In this document: positions 1-9,392 of the stretch, piece by piece
How the letters are laid out: every line of letters begins with the position of its first letter
Numbering within the stretch: position 1 is the first letter of the stretch
NCBI GenBank assembly: GCA_958413985.1
Contig: CATYVZ010000007.1
Location: 13,000-76,999 of the forward strand
DNA length: 64,000 nt
From: an uncultured Bacilli bacterium
Lineage (GTDB): Bacteria; Bacillota_I; Bacilli_A; RF39; UBA660
Reading direction: 5' to 3'
Position numbers and translations under genes: made by a program
Notes under the pieces: model-generated
The model's input: only the letters and a program-made list of their open reading frames with translations
What the model was told of the DNA's origin: nothing
Database searches by the model: none

Positions 1-555
1 TAAACCACCGGCTAAACCATCTAGCCCATCAGTCAAATTGACAGCATTGCTAGAAGCTACTAAGACAAATAAAATAAACAAGCCATATAGCCAACCAATA
101 TCTAATCGTAAATTAAGAGAATGGATCCATAATAACGGTTCATTGCCTGCTTTCATAAACAAATAGAAGAAAATGATCGCAATAAATAATTGTAATAAAA
201 ATTTAGTACTTTCACTCAAACCATTATTATTGTGTTTTTTTATAATTAAATAATCATCGACAAAACCAATTAAACCATAACTAATAAAGGTAAATAAAAC
301 TATCAGTAAACTATAATTAAAGTCTATTTTATCAAACAATAACAACAATACAATTAAAACTAATGGCGGAATAATAAAAATAATTCCTCCCATAGTTGGC
401 GTGCCACTTTTTTTGCGATGTTTTTCTTCTAAAAAGCGATTTATTATCTGATCTAATTTTTTCTTACGTAAAATCGGAATAATAAAATAACCCAACAACA
501 AAGACAAAATGAAACTGGTCATCATCACAAAAGCTGCTTTTGTAAGTATCAACAT
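1..555 (-). CDS. mraY: MraY, phospho-N-acetylmuramoyl-pentapeptide transferase (3' end outside window)
   Basis: Integral membrane enzyme that moves phospho-MurNAc-pentapeptide from UDP to undecaprenyl phosphate, making lipid I. The first 185 codons are here and the gene runs off the left edge. Seen in translation: an N-terminal membrane helix, the family signature KKSGTPTMGG, then GFVDDY carrying the catalytic aspartate pair, and NAVNLTDGLDGLAGG near the truncation, all canonical for MraY. ATG at 555 follows AGGAG, which lies in the last codons of the upstream transpeptidase; the two genes abut with no gap, so they are probably translationally coupled. The neighbour fits a division/cell-wall cluster. 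Confidence 0.95.
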   Translation of the reverse strand, partial: MLILTKAAFVMMTSFILSLLLGYFIIPILRKKKLDQIINRFLEEKHRKKSGTPTMGGIIFIIPPLVLIVLLLLFDKIDFNYSLLIVLFTFISYGLIGFVDDYLIIKKHNNNGLSESTKFLLQLFIAIIFFYLFMKAGNEPLLWIHSLNLRLDIGWLYGLFILFVLVASSNAVNLTDGLDGLAGGL

Positions 556-2466
556 TTATTCATCTCCTAACATTAATCTTACTACTGAACCTTCTTGAAT
601 ATAACTTCCAACACTTGGTGATTGATATATTACTTTACTTCCACTGCCACTAAATTCAACTTTAAATGGTTTTAAATTGCTAATTGCTTCTTTAGTTTCC
701 ATACCGACAACATTGCTAACCGTATAGTATCGTTTATCGCCATAATTATATTCCTTAGTCATGCCATCATATCTTTCTTCTATACCTAAAGCAGAAATAG
801 CTGAATTTAAAACATTTTTAGCAATCGGTGCGGCTATGGTTCCTCCATACTGAGTTACACCTTTAGCATTATCTATTGCAACATAAACTACTACTTCAGG
901 ATCATCAGCTGGTAAAAATCCCATAAATGAAGTTATATAATTACCGACTAAATACTTGCCATCCTCGACTTTTTGAGCAGTACCAGTTTTCCCGCCTACT
1001 CGATAGTTAGAGATATAAGCATTTCTTCCCGTACCATTAGCTACGACACTTTCTAATGCATATCTTACTTTAGCACTTGTATTTTCACTTATGACTTTTC
1101 TAACTACTTCAGGTTCATTGTTGACAATTACACTGTTTGTTTCTGGTTCATTTAAACTTTTAACTATATATGGAGTATATAAAGTTCCACCGTTAATCGC
1201 AGCACTAACAGCAGTCACTTGTTGGATCGGCGTTACTGAAACACCTTGACCAAAAGCAGTTGTAGCAAGTTCTAGATCACCGATTTTATCTACATCAAAA
1301 ATAATACCATTAGCTTCACCATTTAAATCAATACCCGTTATCTTTCCAAAACCGAATTTATCAATATAATCAAAAAGGGTTTCTTTACCAATTCTTAATC
1401 CAAGTTCAACAAATCCGGGGTTGCATGAATTTTCTACAACCTGTAAAAAAGTTTGATCGCCATGACCACCATGTTTCCAACAGTGGATCGTTGCACCACC
1501 AACTGTAACTGCTCCCCCATCGTAAAAATGCTCATTTTCTAAATCGACTAAATTTTCCTCTAAAGCTGTGGCCAAAGTTATTATTTTAAAAGTACTTCCC
1601 GGTTCATACGTCATCCAAATTGGCAAATTACGATTGATAATTTCAGTACTGTAATCCTCATAGCTACTAGGATCGAAAGCTGGTCGTGAAGCAATAGCTA
1701 AAATCTCACCTGTTTTTGGATTCATAACGATACCTAAAGCTTGATCAGGATTATATTTACTAATTGCGTTATCCAATTCTCTTTCTAACGCTATTTGAAT
1801 GTTATAGTCGATGGTCAAATATATGTTTATTCCATCTTGTGGTTGTTCATATACTTCTGATAATTGTAATCTATTTCCTTTGGCATCACTAAAATATTTA
1901 ATTGCCCCATAACTGCCAGTTAAATATTCATCATATATCAGTTCTAATCCTGATAAACCTTGATTATCGATACCGACAAATCCTAAAGTATGAGATAATA
2001 ACTGTCCATATGGATAACTTCTTTTACTTTCCTTTAACAAATAAACGCCAGGTAACTCTAATTCACTTATTTTATCAGCTGTTTCATAATCTAATCTTCT
2101 TCCTTCTGGATGTACTCTTTCGATCGATGTTTTTTTACTGACATGTTCGTACATATCATCATAACTAATATCTAAAATTGGCGCAATTAATTCGGCAGTT
2201 TTTTCTTTATCGACAATTTGATTAGGAATCAAAACTAAAGAGGTGGTGGTGACATTATCAGCTAAAATAACACCATTACGATCATATATCTTACCACGAT
2301 TAGCTTCGATAGGAAGATTTCTACTCCATAGGCTAGTAGCATAATTATTTAATTTCTCATAAGAAAATACTTGAATATAAAAAACTTTACCAATTATTAA
2401 AATAAATAGAAAAAAAACTATACCCATTACTATTTTCATTCTTACATGAATATTTTTAAAAAACAT
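556..2466 (-). CDS. ftsI: Class B penicillin-binding protein, FtsI/PBP2B/SpoVD type, with PASTA domain
   Basis: Septal peptidoglycan transpeptidase. Numbered from the upstream GTG at 2478: one N-terminal membrane helix (about 15-37), a dimerization domain opening with RGKIYDRNG, and a transpeptidase domain with SxxK (STFK, Ser295), SxN (SCN, 351-353) and KTG (497-499). A C-terminal PASTA-like segment covers about 585-640. The CW-x-HGGHG stretch before SCN is typical of PBP2B/SpoVD. I prefer ATG at 2466, because the upstream GTG GGT GAG is the GGGTGAG ribosome binding site itself. It directly precedes mraY, as in Bacillus pbpB/spoVD-mraY clusters. PBP2B and SpoVD cannot be told apart from this window. 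Confidence 0.9.
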   Translation of the reverse strand: MFFKNIHVRMKIVMGIVFFLFILIIGKVFYIQVFSYEKLNNYATSLWSRNLPIEANRGKIYDRNGVILADNVTTTSLVLIPNQIVDKEKTAELIAPILDISYDDMYEHVSKKTSIERVHPEGRRLDYETADKISELELPGVYLLKESKRSYPYGQLLSHTLGFVGIDNQGLSGLELIYDEYLTGSYGAIKYFSDAKGNRLQLSEVYEQPQDGINIYLTIDYNIQIALERELDNAISKYNPDQALGIVMNPKTGEILAIASRPAFDPSSYEDYSTEIINRNLPIWMTYEPGSTFKIITLATALEENLVDLENEHFYDGGAVTVGGATIHCWKHGGHGDQTFLQVVENSCNPGFVELGLRIGKETLFDYIDKFGFGKITGIDLNGEANGIIFDVDKIGDLELATTAFGQGVSVTPIQQVTAVSAAINGGTLYTPYIVKSLNEPETNSVIVNNEPEVVRKVISENTSAKVRYALESVVANGTGRNAYISNYRVGGKTGTAQKVEDGKYLVGNYITSFMGFLPADDPEVVVYVAIDNAKGVTQYGGTIAAPIAKNVLNSAISALGIEERYDGMTKEYNYGDKRYYTVSNVVGMETKEAISNLKPFKVEFSGSGSKVIYQSPSVGSYIQEGSVVRLMLGDE

Positions 2467-2507
2467 ATACTCACCCACTTAAGTATATGTTTTTAATCTC
2501 AATTTAA

Positions 2508-3506
2508 TTAATTGTTTATCGAATCTAATTTATTAATTGTCGTTTTAAAATTGCTGATAATACTTTGATATTTATCTTTAAGGTCATTAGATACAAAGGC
2601 ATTTTTAATAGCATTGACATTCATCTTTTTAAAATCTTCGATATTAAATGAAAAGTATTTTATCAATTTAGCGTATTCTTCTGTTAAAGTGATATTAGAA
2701 ACTGTTCGATTATCGGTATTGACAGTTACCATTAATCCGCTATCATATAATTTCTTTATTGGATGATCTTGATAATTTTTAAAGGTATTAGTTTGAATAT
2801 TACTAGTTGGACAAACCTCTAAAGTGATATTGTTTTGGTAAATTAAATCTAATATTTCTTCATCTTCAATACACCTTACACCATGTCCGATTCTTTTAGC
2901 ACCAAATTCGATAGCTGATAACAAGCTATTTTTTCCATCAGCTTCACCAGCATGGATCGTAAAAGGAAGGCCTTTTTTATTAATTATTTTGAATAACTCT
3001 TTGAAATCAGCAGTTTTATAACTAGCTTCATCACCAGCCAAATCAAGAGCAACCACACCTTTATTTAAATACTTACTAGCTAACTCAATCGTTTTTAGAT
3101 TATCTTCGAAACTAAATTGACGCATCATGCATAAGATTAAATTAACTTGTAAATCTTCATCTTTTAAACCTAATAAAACAGCTTCAACTACTTCTTCTTC
3201 TGTTAAACCTTTTTTCATATGTAATAAAGGAGCAAATCTCACTTCAGCGTAAATGACATTATCTTTTTTTAAATCTTCGACTAATTCTTTAGCTATTCTA
3301 GTTAGATTTTCTTGTGATTGCATTAATTGATTAGGTAAATCAAATTTTTGCAAATAATCAGCTAAATTTTGACACTTTTGTTTAGCTACCAACATTTTTT
3401 TTACTTTACTTTTATTTAAGCCACTTAATTCACAGGCAGTATCAATTCGAATAGAACCATCCAAATGAAGATGCAACTCGACTTTAGGAAAAGATTTTAT
3501 ATCCAT
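2508..3506 (-). CDS. add: Adenosine deaminase
   Basis: Cytosolic zinc enzyme converting (deoxy)adenosine to (deoxy)inosine in purine salvage. Zinc ligands are in HLHLDG (His12, His14), TIHAGE (His185, with catalytic Glu188) and NTDNRTVS (Asp265); the general-base histidine is in IGHG (His208). At 332 aa the length is normal for bacterial Add. ATG follows GGTGATAAATA. It lies 41 nt upstream of the cell-wall transpeptidase on the same strand, but no functional link is evident. Confidence 0.95.
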   Translation of the reverse strand: MDIKSFPKVELHLHLDGSIRIDTACELSGLNKSKVKKMLVAKQKCQNLADYLQKFDLPNQLMQSQENLTRIAKELVEDLKKDNVIYAEVRFAPLLHMKKGLTEEEVVEAVLLGLKDEDLQVNLILCMMRQFSFEDNLKTIELASKYLNKGVVALDLAGDEASYKTADFKELFKIINKKGLPFTIHAGEADGKNSLLSAIEFGAKRIGHGVRCIEDEEILDLIYQNNITLEVCPTSNIQTNTFKNYQDHPIKKLYDSGLMVTVNTDNRTVSNITLTEEYAKLIKYFSFNIEDFKKMNVNAIKNAFVSNDLKDKYQSIISNFKTTINKLDSINN

Positions 3507-3547
3507 TATTTATCACCACTTTAATTATACCATAAAAAAAGAAACAA

Positions 3548-4594
3548 TTAGTTGTCTCTTTTTGGTATTGAATTTAATAAATCTTCGCTAGTTGATGCAG
3601 GAGAATTTTCTACTGATTGAACTTGTGGATTAACACTATTTTGCGTTTCATTAGGTGTATTATTCATATTTACTGGTTGAACTTGAGTTGGTTCAACTGG
3701 TTGTTCTAAAGGTTGAACATTTACTTCTTGCTCTAAATTAATTGGTTTTACTTCATTAATTTCGTTTGTCATTTGATTATTTTCAACAGGTGGTGTTACT
3801 TGATTTGTTTGTTCTAAATTAGTTGATGTTGAAACAGTTTCTGTTTTTAATTCGTTTGTTTGCGTTTCAAAATTTTTAGGTCCTTTTTTACCTTTTGTAA
3901 CAACAACTATAATAATTATAATTATTACTAATAAAACAGCTACTCCAATAATTACCGGAATTAATGGAAAACTTGAAAAGTTAAACTCAAAATCAATATT
4001 TTTTTGTGAATCAGCAACTAAATTCCAAGTTAAAGTTTTTCCGTCTTCTGATACATTATCAGCATTATGACTAATTGGTTTAGTTGGTAATGTTACTGTA
4101 AAAGTAAAACTACTATCAATTTGATATGTATCAGTTTCTTCAACTGGAACAAAAGTTATCTTAGATACATAATTATCACCGTTTTTAGTAAAGAACTTAG
4201 CTGAAGCCAGATCTTGAGAATCATCTGTTAAATTAAAGCTAGCATTTTCAGCAGTAACACTTTCGATATCACCAAGATTTTTAGAGTAAGTATATCCTTT
4301 GAAATCACCTTCTTGATATCTTTCACTGGTAAATCCTGCTGATTCATATGAATTATCTTCTTCATCATCAAACATAGAATCGATAAATTCCCATTTTTGT
4401 TCTTCTGTATATTCGACTTCTTCAGATGCTTCTTCTGAATTTGTCATTAACACTTCGATTAATTCGTCATCATAAGCAATAGTTACACCAAAATCAACAG
4501 TTTTATCACTATTAATTCCTAGTTTAAAATCACCTTTAACAGCACAACCTGATAAAATTAAAGCAACACTGCATAATAATAGTAGTTTTTTCAT
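3548..4594 (-). CDS. Lipoprotein with LppM-like domain, C-terminal membrane helix and Gln/Pro-rich tail
   Basis: The N-terminus is a lipoprotein signal with lipobox LSGC (Cys17). Residues about 20-205 are an acidic beta-rich region whose opening (GDFKLGINSDKTVDFGVTI) resembles the LppM family, known in mycobacteria and widespread in Bacillota without a settled role. A strongly hydrophobic helix follows (about 209-233), then a Lys-rich stop-transfer and a ~110-residue tail rich in Gln, Asn, Pro and Thr, probably cytoplasmic. Lipid anchor plus membrane helix would fix the extracellular domain at both ends. It is a single gene with its own ribosome binding site; function is unknown. Confidence 0.6.
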   Translation of the reverse strand: MKKLLLLCSVALILSGCAVKGDFKLGINSDKTVDFGVTIAYDDELIEVLMTNSEEASEEVEYTEEQKWEFIDSMFDDEEDNSYESAGFTSERYQEGDFKGYTYSKNLGDIESVTAENASFNLTDDSQDLASAKFFTKNGDNYVSKITFVPVEETDTYQIDSSFTFTVTLPTKPISHNADNVSEDGKTLTWNLVADSQKNIDFEFNFSSFPLIPVIIGVAVLLVIIIIIIVVVTKGKKGPKNFETQTNELKTETVSTSTNLEQTNQVTPPVENNQMTNEINEVKPINLEQEVNVQPLEQPVEPTQVQPVNMNNTPNETQNSVNPQVQSVENSPASTSEDLLNSIPKRDN

Positions 4595-4643
4595 TAAAAC
4601 ACGCTCCCTTTTTACTCCACTATTTTAATATAATTATATCATA

Positions 4644-6290
4644 TTAGTTACGAGAAAAAACCTTTTTTATTTTTAAAGTTATATTATTGACAAATTCTTT
4701 ACCAAACACTTCATTAAAGATATTATTTTTTAATGATAAAACAAAATATATGATAATACCAATTAAAGCATAAATAACTATTTCTAATAATGACCACCAT
4801 CTAGTTGTTGGAAACTGTCCTAAAAATAATCTTACGATCATCAAACTTAACAACATTATCCCGTTAATTAATAATATTTTTATCCCCGGTTTGATGCTAC
4901 TACGATAGCTAACTTTATAATTTTTCTTTAATTTATAAAGTAAATAGATAACCGCTAATCCTTGAACAAGCATCGTCGTTACGATCGTTCCGTAATATGC
5001 TTCAAAACCTAAAATATGAACTAGGTGCATCATCGGAACATTCAAAATCGCTTTTAAAATAAAACTACCTAATAAAGTTCCTAAAGCAACTTTAGGATTA
5101 TCTAATGCATTAGTAGTATCGACTAAAACATAAAAGAATGAATTGATTAAAGACTGCAAAATATAAAAGCTAAAGACTTCGACACTTAAAGCATCATAAC
5201 CATAGAAAACAGTCCAAACACTACTAGATAAAAACCATACTCCGATAGTCATCGGCAAGGCTGTAAACCAAATAATTTTTAAAGCTTGATTTATTTTGTG
5301 TGATACTCCTTGATGATCTTTTAAAGTGGCGCTACTGACAATATTAGGAATAATACTTATGGTAATACCAAAAGTTATCGATAAAATAATCATATTCAAT
5401 TTTGAGCCCCATGTTGTTATGATACTTAACACATTTTCAGAAAGAGTAACATCGTACCCTAAACCAACTAAACCTTTTACAATAGTAAACACATCGACTG
5501 TATTGTAAATAGATCTGATAAATTCAATTAAAATGAATGGTAAAGAATAGATAACTATTCTTTTTAAAATTACTTTGTTAGATAATTTTGCCTCAGCTTT
5601 AGTTGGTCTTTCATCACGTTTTAACGCTTCACGGTTTTTATTTATTTTATTAATTATATATAAATAAGCAGCTATTGCTCCAGCAGTTGCACCAAAAGTG
5701 GCAACGCCAACAGCTGTCGTAATCGATAGATTAAACACTTTCAAAGTTAAGTAACTACCACCGACGATAACGATTACTCTTACTAATTGTTCAATTACAT
5801 TAGCAATCGCTGGTACTGCCATCATTCGATGTCCTTGCACATAACCTTTACTGACACTTAAAATAGGAATAAATAGTAATGCTGTTGAAATAACTCTAAT
5901 TACGAATGTTATATCAGCTATTGTATTACCACCCTCGATATCGCCAATTATCAAATAAGCGATATTAGGGGCAAAAGCAAATAAAACAACAAAACAAATA
6001 AGACCGATACCAACGATAATATACTTACCTATTTTATAAGCTCTTTCCTGTGCATCATAATAACCAAGCGTATTATATTCACTGACTGCTTTAGCCATCG
6101 CACTTGGAATTCCAGTCGAAGAAAGTGAGGCAAAAACTGCATATATAGTATAAGCATAACTATATAAAATAGCCCCTTTAGTTCCAATGATCGCTCTAAA
6201 AGGAATAACATATATTATTCCTAATATTTTGCACAATATAATACCGATAGTCGATATCATTGCACCTTCTACAAAAGTATTTTTTTTCAA
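4644..6290 (-). CDS. MATE/MOP-superfamily lipid flippase (YtgP/SpoVB/MurJ-like)
   Basis: Polytopic membrane protein of 548 aa with about 14 hydrophobic segments. The N-terminal pattern (FVEGAMISTIGIILCKILG, then GTKGAILYSYAYTIY and SSTGIPSAMAKAVSEY) is that of the polysaccharide-transport branch containing B. subtilis YtgP (MurJ, lipid II flippase) and SpoVB. The likely role is moving undecaprenyl-linked precursors across the membrane. The start is TTG at 6290; an ATG just upstream is in another frame and no in-frame ATG precedes it. It follows cse60 by 6 nt, so the two probably share a transcript. Vegetative MurJ versus sporulation SpoVB cannot be decided here. Confidence 0.85.
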   Translation of the reverse strand: MKKNTFVEGAMISTIGIILCKILGIIYVIPFRAIIGTKGAILYSYAYTIYAVFASLSSTGIPSAMAKAVSEYNTLGYYDAQERAYKIGKYIIVGIGLICFVVLFAFAPNIAYLIIGDIEGGNTIADITFVIRVISTALLFIPILSVSKGYVQGHRMMAVPAIANVIEQLVRVIVIVGGSYLTLKVFNLSITTAVGVATFGATAGAIAAYLYIINKINKNREALKRDERPTKAEAKLSNKVILKRIVIYSLPFILIEFIRSIYNTVDVFTIVKGLVGLGYDVTLSENVLSIITTWGSKLNMIILSITFGITISIIPNIVSSATLKDHQGVSHKINQALKIIWFTALPMTIGVWFLSSSVWTVFYGYDALSVEVFSFYILQSLINSFFYVLVDTTNALDNPKVALGTLLGSFILKAILNVPMMHLVHILGFEAYYGTIVTTMLVQGLAVIYLLYKLKKNYKVSYRSSIKPGIKILLINGIMLLSLMIVRLFLGQFPTTRWWSLLEIVIYALIGIIIYFVLSLKNNIFNEVFGKEFVNNITLKIKKVFSRN

Positions 6291-6296
6291 ATATCA

Positions 6297-6467
6297 TCAC
6301 TTCCCGTACACTATCATAGCCGAGAAACAGTATAATTGTTCTTCTCCAACAATACTAATGGCTACTTGGTATTTTATATCGATAACATCACCATGTTCTT
6401 CGAGAAATTTATTGACGCTATCTTCTAAATCTTTTTCATGACCCTCATCAAATATTTTTACCTTCAT
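6297..6467 (-). CDS. cse60: Sporulation protein Cse60
   Basis: A 56-aa protein opening MKVKIFDEGHEKDLEDSVN and ending in QLYCFSAMIVYGK, closely matching the B. subtilis sigma-E-controlled Cse60 family, whose function is unknown. A longer reading starts at TTG 6479, but GGTGA (6477-6473) sits 5 nt before ATG 6467, so the short form is preferred; ATG at 6470 is also possible. Its presence supports a sporulating relative of Bacilli. It is just upstream of, and probably cotranscribed with, the flippase gene. Confidence 0.85.
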   Translation of the reverse strand: MKVKIFDEGHEKDLEDSVNKFLEEHGDVIDIKYQVAISIVGEEQLYCFSAMIVYGK

Positions 6468-6512
6468 CATTATCACCAAAATTATGATAACAGATAAACA
6501 AAGTAATAATTG

Positions 6513-6911
6513 TCAATAATTGTATTTATAAATATATTTATCAGTTTCTGTTTCGATCAACAGTTTAAAGTTTATGTCTTCTACTTTATTAGCATATCCA
6601 ATTAAAATAATTCCTTTTTCGGCATTTAAATCGATTGGATCATCGACTAATCCAACACTAGGAAATATGTCGTTAGTTTTTACATCGTGAATAACTAACG
6701 CTTTAACACTAGTAGCCAAAACTTGGGGATTGTCGATTATAACTTGATAAATTATTCTTTCTTCGTTTACTTTATCAATATAAAATTCGATATCAAAAGG
6801 AATTGTCTCTGATACATCATCAGTTTTTTTTAATTCACTAACATACATATCATAGACACTTGGTTTACTGCAACCAACTAATAGGACTAATAAGATTAAT
6901 AATTTTTTCAT
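6513..6911 (-). CDS. Small putative lipoprotein, family not recognised
   Basis: 132 aa. The N-terminus MKKLLILLVLLVGCSKP is a clear lipoprotein signal with lipobox LVGC (Cys14). The remaining ~118 residues are a beta-rich, mildly acidic extracellular domain with no motif I recognise. The start codon lies 2 nt from the end of the upstream metallopeptidase gene, so they are probably coupled. The stop codon is TGA, one of several showing that UGA terminates in this genome. Confidence 0.7.
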   Translation of the reverse strand: MKKLLILLVLLVGCSKPSVYDMYVSELKKTDDVSETIPFDIEFYIDKVNEERIIYQVIIDNPQVLATSVKALVIHDVKTNDIFPSVGLVDDPIDLNAEKGIILIGYANKVEDINFKLLIETETDKYIYKYNY

Positions 6912-6913
6912 AT

Positions 6914-7549
6914 TTAACCTTCTTTTAAAGTTTTTCTTATCATTTTATAATCTGGGCAATATTTAGAAACTTGTGACCAAAAATTTTTAGAATGATCAAA
7001 GTGGATAAAATGTGATAGTTCATGAATAATGACATAATCGATTTGACTATACCCATATTTTATTAACTCACTATTTAAAGTTACTATATTATCTTTACGG
7101 TTACAGACACCCCATCTAGTCTTCATTTTTCTAATTCGCAATTTAGGATATGGAATTTCTTCTTTAAATAGATTATAAATATAATCTAATCTTTGTTTAT
7201 ATATTAATGCAGTCTGTTTTTTCAACCATTTATTTAAATACTCGATATTTTCAACAAATATCTTATCAGAACTTATGTCGATTTTTATAGTTGGTACAAT
7301 AATAATGTCGTACTTTTTTCCCAAAAAATAAAAATAGTTGTTTTTTTCTTGTTTTATTTTATTTTTATCGATCATTTTTTTTAAAGCTACATAATTATTA
7401 TCTAAAAGTTGTTTTAAATATTTTTTACTGGCAAAATAATTGGTCGTAATGAATATTTTCCCATCTTCTTTAACTCTAATATATGTATTTTTATTATTTT
7501 TCTTTTCGATTATAACTTCATAATCTATACCATCAATTTCATATCTCAT
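6914..7549 (-). CDS. YgjP-like (DUF45/WLM-type) zinc metallopeptidase
   Basis: 211 aa. The C-terminal zinc site reads HELSHFIHFDHSKNFW, with His176, Glu177, His180 and a downstream His186, the HExxH...H pattern of the YgjP/DUF45 family. Upstream RKMKTRWGVCNRKDNIVTLNSELI is the usual conserved stretch of that family. It is probably cytosolic, as no signal is visible; substrates are not known for most members. It pairs with the small lipoprotein gene that follows by 2 nt. Confidence 0.85.
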   Translation of the reverse strand: MRYEIDGIDYEVIIEKKNNKNTYIRVKEDGKIFITTNYFASKKYLKQLLDNNYVALKKMIDKNKIKQEKNNYFYFLGKKYDIIIVPTIKIDISSDKIFVENIEYLNKWLKKQTALIYKQRLDYIYNLFKEEIPYPKLRIRKMKTRWGVCNRKDNIVTLNSELIKYGYSQIDYVIIHELSHFIHFDHSKNFWSQVSKYCPDYKMIRKTLKEG

Positions 7550-7600
7550 ATAAAAATTATATCAAAATATGTAATTATTTTCAATGCTTTTATTAATGAG

Positions 7601-7632
7601 AAAACGATTTGATATATCTGTCAAATCGTTTT
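7601..7632 (-). terminator. Intrinsic terminator of the Cthe_2159-like gene
   Basis: Perfect 12-bp inverted repeat AAAACGATTTGA / TCAAATCGTTTT with an 8-nt loop, followed on the minus strand by TTTTCTC. It lies about 55 nt after the stop of the carbohydrate-binding gene. Its stem is nearly identical to the terminator at 10951-10980. Confidence 0.7.
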
Positions 7633-7687
7633 TATGTTGTTTTCTTTTTGTTTTAATATTAGATTTTTTACTACTTTCTTTTTAAAA

Positions 7688-9382
7688 TTATCTTCTTCCT
7701 GGCATATTGTTTATCTGGTTATGACCATTTCCAACAGTTGTAGTAATAGAATTAACGGTAAAAGTTGTATAAGTTTCATTGTCAATTTTTACTTTATAAG
7801 TGCTACCTTTTTTTAATTGGCTAGAAGAAAATGCTATGGCGCTACTATTTTTAATCGTGGTATGTAAAATAATTTCTGTTTCATTTTCATCAGTAATACT
7901 GATAGTACTACCACTAGAAATAATCGAATTAAAATAAATAGATACATTATATTGACTAGAATTAGAACTAATACCTTGAAACATTCCATTAGTACTAATA
8001 GCTAATAAAGTTCCTCCATTTACTTCAAAAGTAGAATCATAATCTAAAGCGCTATTGCCACTATCACTTGGACCATCGACGATTATTTCACCACCGTAAA
8101 CATAGCCACAACCGTTGATATCAATTCCATCTCCATTTGCGTTTACGTAAATTTCTCCTCCATTAATTGTTAAAATATATTTAGAAGAATTAGTAAAAGA
8201 ATTTTGTCCTGGACGATTCAGACTAGAAGCATCATTTCCGCCAGCAATATTGATACCATCATCGCTAGATACAATACTAATTTTACCACTATTAATCGTT
8301 ATTTTACCTGATTCTATTCCTTCGTAACTTTTACTGATGTCGATTGTTCCTCCATCAATGATAAGTTCTGTATCTGCGTGAATTCCATCATCTCCTGATG
8401 AAATTAAAAAGGTGCCATTTTCTATTCCTATGCTATTATTAGAATGAATAGAATCATCAGAAGTATCCAATGTAAAGGTGCCATCTTCTATCACTAAATT
8501 ATTACTAGCTTTTAATCCTTTAGCGCTAGCAGTTTGACTAACCGAGTCTATTCTTCCCCAGTTGCCCCAATTACTACTAGTAGAAACATTACTACTACCT
8601 CCACCTGTTTTTATATTAAATGTGCCATTTTGAATAAGTAATTTAGTTTCCGCTTGAATCCCATCTAACTCACTAGTGATATTAAATGTGCCATCTTCTA
8701 TTTTAATGAATCCTTTATCACTATCTGTATCGTTTGTCGATTTTATTCCATCGCCCTTGGCTGTAATGGTAAAAGTACCATTTTGAATATAAACTGAATC
8801 TTTTCCTCTAATCGCATCATCTTGACTATTAATAATATAATTTCCTGAAATAAATTTTAAATCATCTTTCGATACAATTCCATCTAAATAATTAGCAGTT
8901 ATTTTTAGTACACCTGTTCCTTCAAAAGTAAGATCACTTTTACTATAAATAACTCCATCGACTTCTTCGTAATCTAAATAGGTATTTCCATCTATTAAAG
9001 TATTTACCGTTTCTTCTTTTAATTCGATGACTACATCGCTAGCTTGTTTAATATAAATGGCTGGACCATTGGTATTATTAATTGTTACATTGTCTAAAAT
9101 TAATTTCACATTATCATCTGTATCGATAATAACGCAACCATTAATCGTATCAGTTAATGTATAAATTCCGCCAGAAGTAATCGTTAAATTGTCAGCTATT
9201 TCTTTGATATTATAATTATCCCAATCAATCTTTTGATCGCCATCATCTGTATTGATATCCATGTTGATATCTTTTGTAGTTGAATTATATTGCTCGGTTT
9301 GTTTTGTTAATTTTATATAGATAATTATTCCTAATAATAAAATAAATATGACAGCAATAATTAAAATTATCTTTTTCTTCAT
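7688..9382 (-). CDS. Secreted beta-helix carbohydrate-binding protein (Cthe_2159 / PF14262-like)
   Basis: A 564-aa protein with an N-terminal membrane anchor (KKKIILIIAVIFILLLG), a short linker, and many imperfect repeats around xGTFxI, DGIHAD, DGINI and DGIDI. This is the ladder pattern of a right-handed beta-helix as in the Cthe_2159 family, which binds plant polysaccharides in Clostridium thermocellum. It ends in a Ser/Thr-rich region and MPGRR. ATG at 9382 is preferred, because AGGAG lies 7 nt upstream and the longer reading from 9403 overlaps the previous gene. It is the last gene of a three-gene set with DUF4956 and VTC proteins, a recurring cassette in Bacillota. Confidence 0.8.
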   Translation of the reverse strand: MKKKIILIIAVIFILLLGIIIYIKLTKQTEQYNSTTKDINMDINTDDGDQKIDWDNYNIKEIADNLTITSGGIYTLTDTINGCVIIDTDDNVKLILDNVTINNTNGPAIYIKQASDVVIELKEETVNTLIDGNTYLDYEEVDGVIYSKSDLTFEGTGVLKITANYLDGIVSKDDLKFISGNYIINSQDDAIRGKDSVYIQNGTFTITAKGDGIKSTNDTDSDKGFIKIEDGTFNITSELDGIQAETKLLIQNGTFNIKTGGGSSNVSTSSNWGNWGRIDSVSQTASAKGLKASNNLVIEDGTFTLDTSDDSIHSNNSIGIENGTFLISSGDDGIHADTELIIDGGTIDISKSYEGIESGKITINSGKISIVSSDDGINIAGGNDASSLNRPGQNSFTNSSKYILTINGGEIYVNANGDGIDINGCGYVYGGEIIVDGPSDSGNSALDYDSTFEVNGGTLLAISTNGMFQGISSNSSQYNVSIYFNSIISSGSTISITDENETEIILHTTIKNSSAIAFSSSQLKKGSTYKVKIDNETYTTFTVNSITTTVGNGHNQINNMPGRR

Positions 9383-9392
9383 TAGTTTTCTC